Of a stretch of DNA of 12,880 nt, positions 6,957-12,880 are shown in pieces. The stretch is from Chryseosolibacter sp036402115. GTDB lineage: Bacteria; Bacteroidota; Bacteroidia; Cytophagales; Cyclobacteriaceae. The number at the start of each line of letters is the position of its first letter. The first letter of the stretch is position 1. The DNA is taken from positions 1-12,880 of the forward strand of contig DASWTM010000281.1 in assembly GCA_036402115.1 (NCBI GenBank). The letters are read 5' to 3'. The notes under the pieces are model-generated. The model saw nothing but the letters and a program-made list of their open reading frames with translations, was not told where the DNA came from and made no database searches. The position numbers were made by a program, and so were the translations under genes.

Positions 6957-7990
6957 TACATAAATGATTTTGCAAGACGTCTAAGCCTCCACTGTACAGA
7001 ATGCCTGGTCCATTCTGCCAGCACCATCCATGAATGGGTCTTGAGAAGTAATTCAATCGCTTTCTTGCGAGGCAACTGCCTACAGACCTGCGCAACGATG
7101 AAGTTTCTCTTGAAGTAATGGGCACCGCGAACGTCTTCCTCGTTTCGGTTTGGATTTTGGTATGTGAGAATTTTGTCCGTGATGGACGACAGAACTTTTA
7201 ATGCTTCCAAAATCTCATCAACACTTTGGAGCGCAACGATCGGTTCAAAATTATGTCTGAGACACTCGAGAACTGGCTTTGAGATCTTAAAATCGCTGCC
7301 CATGTAGTACCGGATATTGCGGAGCACGTTGTGCTCATTGGCGATATCGTACTCCTCCTTCTTTAATACCGTGTTTAAACTCGTTGGAGATAGTCGGTAA
7401 TCAACCAGTGCTTCAGCGAGATTTCCAATTTCAAAGGCTGTGGATACTTTCCAGAACAAGTCGTAATCCTCAGAATACCGCATGCTGTACATTCCTACGG
7501 CTTCGACAGGTTGTTTTCGAAACATGATTGTCGGATGATACATCCAGCACTCGAAGGTGAGATTGTAGTAGTAAAATTTTGAACGATATCGCTCAAGACG
7601 GACAAAACGCTTGTCGTGTGTGATGACGCGTGCCCAGGTCGAAAGCAACGCGCAATTCGGGTGAGCCTGCATGTAGTCAACCTGCTTTTGCAGGCGATGT
7701 GGGTAGCTCACATCATCGGCATCCATTCTCGCAATAAGCTCACATGAAGCGAGACGAATCCCTCTATTCAGCGTTTCTGAAATCCCAAGATTGACCTCAT
7801 TCTTGAAAAAACGGATGCGCGGATCCACATAAGACTGGACGATATCAACACTCGAATCGGTTGACCCATCATCGATAATGATAAATTCAAAATCTTCGAA
7901 CGTCTGAATCAGTATACTATCGATCGCTTCCCGAAGAAAGCGTTCGGCATTATACACGGGCATAAGTACACTGACCTTTGGCGTTTTCAT
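6956..7990 (-). CDS. Family 2 glycosyltransferase
   Basis: This 344-residue GT2 enzyme has a textbook N-terminal domain. VSVLMPVYNAERFL (6-19) is the nucleotide-binding strand and loop, and FIIIDDGSTDSS (36-47) is the donor-binding acidic loop. RMDADDVSYPHRL (88-100) carries the DXD motif at Asp90-Asp92, and YSEDYDLFWK (172-181) is the catalytic acidic motif. These are the features of enzymes that add single sugars to bacterial surface glycans. About 150 residues of helical character follow the catalytic domain, longer than minimal GT2 enzymes, with basic stretches near the C-terminus. A GGTATG context at the start gives a weak purine-rich ribosome site. It begins four bases after the stop of the preceding gene and shares one base with the next. 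The donor sugar cannot be assigned from sequence. Confidence 0.92.
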   Translation of the reverse strand: MKTPKVSVLMPVYNAERFLREAIDSILIQTFEDFEFIIIDDGSTDSSVDIVQSYVDPRIRFFKNEVNLGISETLNRGIRLASCELIARMDADDVSYPHRLQKQVDYMQAHPNCALLSTWARVITHDKRFVRLERYRSKFYYYNLTFECWMYHPTIMFRKQPVEAVGMYSMRYSEDYDLFWKVSTAFEIGNLAEALVDYRLSPTSLNTVLKKEEYDIANEHNVLRNIRYYMGSDFKISKPVLECLRHNFEPIVALQSVDEILEALKVLSSITDKILTYQNPNRNEEDVRGAHYFKRNFIVAQVCRQLPRKKAIELLLKTHSWMVLAEWTRHSVQWRLRRLAKSFM

Positions 7991-7994
7991 ACCT

Positions 7995-8930
7995 TTATTT
8001 TGAGTAGCTCAAGACTCCCAGTTTCACAAGCCATTTTGCTGCAATCGCTTTTACAACCTTTGGATAGATGTGCGTCAGCTGATACCGGAATGGCTCAGTG
8101 TAAGGCATCGCTGCCTGATTCAACAGCGTCCATATGCGTTTGTTAAGCACGCGCTTGTGCTTGAGGTAGGTCCGGAACCATTGCAGATAATATTTTCGCA
8201 CCATATCATATTTGCCCGTTTCATAAACTGAGGATACGAGCGATGAAACGCGTTGACGATAACGATTGTGACACGAGTGTGAAACGTAAACTTTTTCGCG
8301 CAGGTAAATTTTGCAGAGGAATGCCTGGTCTTCGTACATCTGAAAAATTCCGCGGAAGCTTTCTTCAAATTCGCAGCGATCGAGAACGTCTCTTCTTACC
8401 ATGATCCCTGACGGGCATGGTGCTGCACCGGACCCCAACGGGTACAATTGTAACATCAACTCGGGAGCCTCATACAGGCCTTCATGCACGCCCACGCAAA
8501 CAACAACGTCTTTCTCTTTGTCCGATGCCCACGACTTCCAATACTGCGATGCCTCCAGCAATACCGTTGCCTCCGGATTCCGCTCGAATATGCCGAGCTG
8601 CGCGCTTAGCTTATTGTGGTACCAGACATCATCCGCATCCAGGAAGGCAACGAATTGGCCTTTCGCTTTGCTGATTCCGAGATTGCGGCTCGCACTTAAC
8701 CCCTCGTTGCAATGACCCGGATGTTGAACATACAAGATCTTGCTATAGTATCTACGGGCGAACTCTTTCGCCATTGCTGAACTCTGATCCGATGATCCGT
8801 CATCCACAAGAATAAGCTCCCAGTTTTTGTAGTCCTGGGCAATCACGCTTGCGATTGCTTCTTCAATAAATTTTTCCTCGTTGTAGAAACAAAGAACAAT
8901 GGATACCAATGGATTCTCCTGCACACTCAT
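7995..8930 (-). CDS. Family 2 glycosyltransferase
   Basis: This is a 311-residue GT2 enzyme. VSIVLCFYNEEKFI (9-22) and ELILVDDGSSDQS (38-50) form the nucleotide-sugar pocket, GLSASRNLGI (77-86) is the conserved helix before the metal site, and FLDADDVWY (96-104) holds the DXD residues Asp98 and Asp100. MYEDQAFLCK (198-207) is the catalytic acidic motif. A PCPSGIMVRRDVL segment (171-183) is the usual acceptor-side strand. The C-terminal region is rich in basic and aromatic residues, which fits attachment to the inner membrane surface. The gene starts three bases after the deacetylase stop codon; the deacetylase TGA forms part of a TGAGGTATG string, so a GAGG ribosome site sits directly before the start. 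It is separated from the following GT gene by four bases. The sugar specificity is unknown. Confidence 0.92.
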   Translation of the reverse strand: MSVQENPLVSIVLCFYNEEKFIEEAIASVIAQDYKNWELILVDDGSSDQSSAMAKEFARRYYSKILYVQHPGHCNEGLSASRNLGISKAKGQFVAFLDADDVWYHNKLSAQLGIFERNPEATVLLEASQYWKSWASDKEKDVVVCVGVHEGLYEAPELMLQLYPLGSGAAPCPSGIMVRRDVLDRCEFEESFRGIFQMYEDQAFLCKIYLREKVYVSHSCHNRYRQRVSSLVSSVYETGKYDMVRKYYLQWFRTYLKHKRVLNKRIWTLLNQAAMPYTEPFRYQLTHIYPKVVKAIAAKWLVKLGVLSYSK

Positions 8931-8933
8931 ACC

Positions 8934-9947
8934 TCAATTATTTATTACTTGTTTAAGACGGAACGAAAACTCTTTCTCATTCCAATTTTTTATTTGCACA
9001 CGGGGTAGTTGATACAAATCCGAGTTCACGGTTACAGCGCCTTCCTCTGTGGTCAGCCCGTAATTGAAACCATTCTTTTCAAGCAACATTTTCGTGCTGT
9101 GGTTATACTTGCCATAAGGGTATGCGAAACCGTTAACAGGTTTTCCGGAGATCTCCTCAATCTCAACTTTACAATCCTTGATCTCGTATGACTGCACCAA
9201 CTCCGTCTGTGCCGAAAGCATTGAATGATTCACAGTGTGCCCCCCGAGTGTAAATAATTTGTTCGCACCAAGTTTCTTCACGTGGTAGCTTTGCATAGGA
9301 GCGTTCTGTCCGAGAGGGATGTTTTCGATCTTTGACCACCTCCTCAACATGCGCATGATCGTATACTGATCGAGGTGCTGAAGAGGCTGTATGCGTTCCC
9401 ATAGCTTGAAATACAATTCAATACGTTCGTTCCTCAGCGGAGCACCATAGCTCCAGGTTGAAATTTCCTGCGCGATGTTAGGCCTAAGCACCTGATCGCG
9501 TTTAAACTCAAAACGAAAATCTTCGGGCCCAATTCTGATCTCCAGTTTTTTTGGAAGCGATTCTGTCGCGAGAATGATAAATTGAAGTTCATCCCACCAG
9601 AACATTCGTGCGTTTGTTATGGCGCCTGATGTCAGATAAAAAGTTGCTGGCAATTCAAACCATTCCAGAAGCGGTGCTGCATTGGTATAGTTGTCAACAA
9701 AACCATCATCAAACGTAATGGCTGCTAGGTTTCCGTGAAGCTTCCCTGTTTTAACAGTCGCGACCAACTCATCCACGGAGACTACCTCGAAGAAATTCCT
9801 GAGATGATTCAGTTGATACTGAAAGTTCTCTGGCGACACGGCAAGCTGCCATGGGTCGGCTTTCTTCTCACACACCTGATGATACATGAGAATGACCGCC
9901 TTCTTCTGAAGTCTACTCTTAATCCGATTCCAAACTCCCTTAAACAT
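8934..9947 (-). CDS. Polysaccharide deacetylase (NodB homology, carbohydrate esterase family 4) with a long insertion
   Basis: This enzyme of about 337 residues probably removes acetyl groups from a glycan or its precursor by metal-dependent hydrolysis. Counted from the ATG at 9947, ITFDDGF (77-83) is NodB motif 1, with catalytic base Asp80 and metal ligand Asp81. GGHTVNH (235-241) is motif 2, with metal ligands His237 and His241, and YPYGKY (276-281) is motif 3. Motifs 1 and 2 are about 155 residues apart, roughly 100 more than in canonical NodB domains. The extra stretch begins near FWWDEL (116-121) and is helical and charged. The N-terminus has ILMYHQV, as in intracellular or membrane-associated relatives, and no signal peptide is seen, so the enzyme probably acts in the cytoplasm. 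A GTG at 9950 is an alternative start. The spacing to neighbouring genes is 8 and 3 bases. Substrate unknown. Confidence 0.9.
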   Translation of the reverse strand: MFKGVWNRIKSRLQKKAVILMYHQVCEKKADPWQLAVSPENFQYQLNHLRNFFEVVSVDELVATVKTGKLHGNLAAITFDDGFVDNYTNAAPLLEWFELPATFYLTSGAITNARMFWWDELQFIILATESLPKKLEIRIGPEDFRFEFKRDQVLRPNIAQEISTWSYGAPLRNERIELYFKLWERIQPLQHLDQYTIMRMLRRWSKIENIPLGQNAPMQSYHVKKLGANKLFTLGGHTVNHSMLSAQTELVQSYEIKDCKVEIEEISGKPVNGFAYPYGKYNHSTKMLLEKNGFNYGLTTEEGAVTVNSDLYQLPRVQIKNWNEKEFSFRLKQVINN

Positions 9948-9955
9948 CACTCTTT

Positions 9956-11581
9956 CTAGTGCTTTATCGCTTTTGCTGTTATTATTAACTGATAAGCGGG
10001 ATCATTGAACTGTAGTGCCTTTGTTGATATTTCAGGTAATCCCATGCCATACAAAAAGGCTGACGCCACCTGAACATTGCCATGGGTCGCCACACTCACT
10101 TCGGAACCATTGAATGTTTCTGCCATCACCTTCTTAATTGCTGAATCGGTGAACGACCACAGCCAATACTCTTTCCACGGGCCGCGGTCAACTTGAGAGA
10201 TTCCCGGCACTGTCAGCAGAAGACATCCGCCAGGTTTCAAGATGCGATAGCACGTATGCAATGCACTCTTGAAATCGTAGATCAGGTGGAGTGTCTGGGT
10301 GAAGATGATACAATCGAAATATCCCGAAGGAATTTGGGGGACGTTGGTGATGTCACCAACATACGTTGCTTTCGAGTTTGATGAGTCTACATGGAGGATG
10401 TCGCTCTTTGAAAGTGCTCGCCCATACTTCATCGTATACTCGTTGTCTCCAATCTCGAGCACTGTTCCGTGAATCGAGTCGCTGTTTGCGCTGATAAATT
10501 GCTCGATATAATAACGATCAATCGCGCCTCCCCGATCAAATCCGAAGTCGGAACTAAATGGCGTAACGCGATTCAAATCACCTAAATCTATTTTTCCGAC
10601 TGATGGTGTATAACGCTTGTATACACCCACTTCGTGCAAAGCCTTTAGCGCTGATTCCGGCAGGCTTGCCTTAATCGAATCCCTTGTATCGGTGGCCAAT
10701 TTTTTGATAATATAGTCTGTGACCTTTTTCGGTTTGTTAGCCACAAGCATTTTCATCTGCTTTGAAGATGGCCACGAGCGATCCTGACCGATGCGTTCCC
10801 AAACCGATGCAAAAAGTTTATCGGAATAGTAATCTTTCCAGGTCCTCAGGCCTGCCCTATAATACTGAACTTCGTGTCTGGCCAGTGATGGCTTTTGCCG
10901 ATGACATACTTTTAAGACGCTGTCCAGCATCAACACGTAATCTTTGGACATGTTTGATCCGTGGATCCGATACGCTGCAACTTTCTCATCATGAGAACAA
11001 ACAGGGTATTTGCGCGCTACTTTAAGATAGAGGTCATAGTCTTCACACGCGCGCAGCGTTGTATCAAATTGAAATTCGTTAAAAACACTTCGTTGATACA
11101 TCACGGTGGCATGCATCCCGATATAATTGCCCTGAAGAAGTTCAGCGTAGTGGTTCTTGTGAACAACTTTTGGTGTCTCCTCTTCTATTGTATAACCCCA
11201 TTCATCTACTTTATCGTGTCCTCCAGAAACGAACATGCAATGCTTGTTACGTTTGAGGTAATTCAGATTAATAGCGATCGCCTCTTCGTAGAGCCAGTCA
11301 TCGGCATCAAGGAACACAATGTACTTCCCAGCGGAATGCGCGACTCCTGCATTGCGCGCTGCAGAAAGGCCAGCATTTTCCTGGTAAACATACTTTACAT
11401 TCGGAAAGCTTTCAGCAACCTGGCGCGTATTGTCTGAAGAGCCGTCATCGACAACAACAATTTCTATCAACTGATAGGTCTGACGTTGGATGCTTCGTAT
11501 GGCATCCGCCAGATATTTGCCGTGGTTGTAACAGGTCACCACGACCGACACTTTTGGTGACATGTTATCTATTGATTCCAT
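9956..11581 (-). CDS. Family 2 glycosyltransferase fused to a SAM-dependent methyltransferase domain
   Basis: This is a 541-residue two-domain protein. Residues 1-230 form a GT2 catalytic domain: VSVVVTCYNHGKYL (11-24), EIVVVDDGSSDNT (40-52), FLDADDWLY (90-98) with DXD at Asp92 and Asp94, and CEDYDLYLK (179-187). A linker of about 100 helical residues leads to a methyltransferase domain (about 340-515). This opens with DFGFDRGGAIDRYYIE (345-360), continues with the nucleotide-binding strand VLEIGDNEY (374-382), FDCIIFTQTLH (422-432) and the LKPGG turn (448-452). The glycine-rich SAM loop is reduced to EIGDNEY, although the rest is well formed. The GT domain would add a sugar and the other domain may methylate it. 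ATG at 11563 (before SPKVSVVV) is an equally possible start; the longer start overlaps the upstream gene by 13 bases. Its donor, acceptor and methylation target are unknown. Confidence 0.9.
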   Translation of the reverse strand: MESIDNMSPKVSVVVTCYNHGKYLADAIRSIQRQTYQLIEIVVVDDGSSDNTRQVAESFPNVKYVYQENAGLSAARNAGVAHSAGKYIVFLDADDWLYEEAIAINLNYLKRNKHCMFVSGGHDKVDEWGYTIEEETPKVVHKNHYAELLQGNYIGMHATVMYQRSVFNEFQFDTTLRACEDYDLYLKVARKYPVCSHDEKVAAYRIHGSNMSKDYVLMLDSVLKVCHRQKPSLARHEVQYYRAGLRTWKDYYSDKLFASVWERIGQDRSWPSSKQMKMLVANKPKKVTDYIIKKLATDTRDSIKASLPESALKALHEVGVYKRYTPSVGKIDLGDLNRVTPFSSDFGFDRGGAIDRYYIEQFISANSDSIHGTVLEIGDNEYTMKYGRALSKSDILHVDSSNSKATYVGDITNVPQIPSGYFDCIIFTQTLHLIYDFKSALHTCYRILKPGGCLLLTVPGISQVDRGPWKEYWLWSFTDSAIKKVMAETFNGSEVSVATHGNVQVASAFLYGMGLPEISTKALQFNDPAYQLIITAKAIKH

Positions 11582-12828
11582 CGTAGAATATTTTTAGATC
11601 TTGAATCGCGATGCTTCCAGTAGTAGAAAAGTCCGCTGATGACGCCTGACATTTCAGACAGTATCGTCCGGTATTGAGCATTGTAAAACGGAAAGCCTTT
11701 GCCGAGTAATGTCAAATAATAGAAGGGGAACACTTTGATCAGGTGACGGAGGTTGCCAACGTGACCAAACGTTTGATATTGAATCAGAATCGCCACGGTA
11801 AAGCCGCGCATGTAGCCATACAGTTGTTTTTTCAGGTCTTTGATCGAATGCCGATGTGCATGCTCCACAACCGCCAACGGATTGTAAACGATATTGAAAC
11901 CGTTTGCCAGGATTCGGTACCACTGCTCCGAGTCGCCACTGCATCCTGCAGCCCCGACATCTAGACGCTCATCGAAATACCCAACCTCCTCAAAGATGTC
12001 TTTACGAAACGCCATATTGGCGCCAGCACCGATCTCCCACACAGGCGGGCCAGTTTTAAGATTAGCACTGAAAAAATGATAGTCATATAGTTTAGTCAAA
12101 TAGCCCCGGTTAAAAGGCCAGTATTTTTCAAAGATGATTTCCGCCTCCGTTTTAAGCGAAGCCGCGATGACCAACCCCGTCATCGCAGCAATAGACGGGT
12201 CGCGAAATGTTTCGTAGACCCGGAATACCCAATAGGGATTTGGAATGGTGTCGTCATCCGTATAGGCAATCAAATCTGTTTTTGCTTCGAGCGCTCCGCG
12301 GTTACGCGCATAGTCCAGCCCTGGAATGTCTTCCCGTACATACCGGACTCCGGCAAACGCTTCAGTGACTTTTCGAGTGTCGTCAGTAGCCGAAGCGTTG
12401 TCCACCACGATGATCTCTGCAGGTTTGCACACCTGTTGCTGCAATCGCTCCAAACACTGTTGCAACTGCTGCGCACGATTACGCGTGCAGATGACTACGC
12501 TCACATCGCAGGAAGACGGCAACCGCTCCGGTAAATAAGATTGAAGAACGTTGTTACAGGCTAGCTGAATGGCCTGAAGCGATGGCTCAATCTTGTCGAG
12601 AACTGTGCTTGAATTCTGCGCGTGGTAATCTTTCAATGTTGGGCGAATGACTGCGGCACAGAGGTTGTAAAATTTTTCGTCCGTCCATCCATCTGATGAC
12701 TCAATATATTTTTCACCAAGCGGAATTGACTTATACCAAAAGACCCAGTATTGCGCACCTTTCGTCTGAAATGATTGCTCATTCTGGGATAGATCAAAAT
12801 GCTGAATGGTATAACCTTGCGCGTTCAT
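11569..12828 (-). CDS. Family 2 glycosyltransferase with an N-terminal extension
   Basis: This is a 419-residue glycosyltransferase. About 107 residues precede the catalytic domain and contain a WVFWYKSIPLGEKYI stretch (28-42), which resembles an extension I recall in some Bacteroidota glycosyltransferases; its function is unknown. The GT-A domain runs from VSVVICTRNRAQQL (109-122) through EIIVVDNASATDD (138-150), GLDYARNRG (170-178) and the DXD-type TDDDTIP (190-196). WEIGAGANMAFRK (264-276) and GDSEQWYRILANG (298-310) form the acceptor and catalytic side. A hydrophobic aromatic segment (about 363-383, containing VFPFYYLTLLG) and the C-terminal stretch may attach it to the inner membrane. 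Its start is in an ATGA overlap with the reading frame that comes from the right edge. The donor sugar is unknown; relatives include rhamnosyl- and other glycosyltransferases of capsule and exopolysaccharide loci. Confidence 0.9.
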   Translation of the reverse strand: MNAQGYTIQHFDLSQNEQSFQTKGAQYWVFWYKSIPLGEKYIESSDGWTDEKFYNLCAAVIRPTLKDYHAQNSSTVLDKIEPSLQAIQLACNNVLQSYLPERLPSSCDVSVVICTRNRAQQLQQCLERLQQQVCKPAEIIVVDNASATDDTRKVTEAFAGVRYVREDIPGLDYARNRGALEAKTDLIAYTDDDTIPNPYWVFRVYETFRDPSIAAMTGLVIAASLKTEAEIIFEKYWPFNRGYLTKLYDYHFFSANLKTGPPVWEIGAGANMAFRKDIFEEVGYFDERLDVGAAGCSGDSEQWYRILANGFNIVYNPLAVVEHAHRHSIKDLKKQLYGYMRGFTVAILIQYQTFGHVGNLRHLIKVFPFYYLTLLGKGFPFYNAQYRTILSEMSGVISGLFYYWKHRDSRSKNILRWNQ

Positions 12829-12880
12829 AGGTGGAGCACTTTTTCTTCGCTTGTAACCTGCCTCATTAAAAATGGAAACC
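12825..12880 (-). CDS. C-terminal end of an upstream operon gene (partial, edge of window)
   Basis: A - strand frame enters from the right edge and stays open for 17 codons (ending MRQVTSEEKVLHL) before its TGA at 12825-12827. That TGA overlaps the ATG of the next glycosyltransferase gene in an ATGA arrangement, the same junction as at 5955-5958 in this operon. This makes it likely to be the 3' end of another gene of the polysaccharide operon. Its product cannot be identified. The alternative is a short non-coding leader in which a 13-codon frame beginning at an internal ATG occurs by chance. Confidence 0.4.
   Translation of the reverse strand, partial: FPFLMRQVTSEEKVLHL

Noticed and set aside
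10961..11437. 158-codon open frame on the + strand opposite the GT2-methyltransferase gene
   Set aside because: The opposite strand encodes clear GT2 motifs throughout this stretch. The frame has no ribosome site or domain, and its composition looks like an antisense shadow.

Overview
The window looks like a chromosomal segment of a Bacteroidota bacterium, most likely of the Cytophagales type. This is inferred from several things: transketolase split into two subunit genes, an exported DUF4382 lipoprotein with a relaxed lipobox, start codons that mostly lack a strong Shine-Dalgarno sequence, and an AT-rich heptad repeat (ATTTAAG-like) between genes. No rRNA, tRNA, CRISPR array, transposase or phage gene was seen.

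Left part (1-4904, + strand): the N-terminal transketolase subunit gene (120-971) is followed by a heptad repeat and a strong intrinsic terminator. Next come a DUF4382 lipoprotein gene (1238-2212) with its own terminator, and a secreted von Willebrand factor A (VWA) protein gene (2314-3696). A very short membrane-protein-like ORF on the - strand (3697-3789) has its stop codon directly against the VWA stop. The C-terminal transketolase subunit gene follows (3951-4904). The two transketolase halves, which must act together, are therefore about 3 kb apart, with two unrelated cell-envelope genes between them.

Right part (4867-12880, - strand): one dense operon, transcribed right to left. In order it holds the tail of an unidentified gene at the right edge, a family 2 glycosyltransferase (GT2) with an N-terminal extension, a GT2-methyltransferase fusion, a NodB-type polysaccharide deacetylase with a long insertion, and four more GT2 genes. 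Junctions are ATGA or TAATG overlaps or gaps of 3-5 bases, so the genes are very probably co-transcribed and partly translationally coupled. The last GT2 gene runs 38 bases into the 3' end of the C-terminal transketolase gene on the opposite strand.

Together the right part reads as the glycan-assembly section of a surface or extracellular polysaccharide locus. Six GT2 domains would add sugars one by one, the deacetylase would remove N- or O-acetyl groups, and the methyltransferase domain may modify or cap the glycan. No polymerase, flippase, initiating phosphoglycosyltransferase or nucleotide-sugar synthesis gene is visible, so these probably lie beyond the right edge or elsewhere. The left part is housekeeping carbon metabolism (pentose phosphate pathway) interrupted by two exported proteins of unknown role. 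No clearly new system was found. The points most worth checking are the separated transketolase halves, the 30-residue membrane ORF, the GT2-methyltransferase fusion and the convergent overlap.
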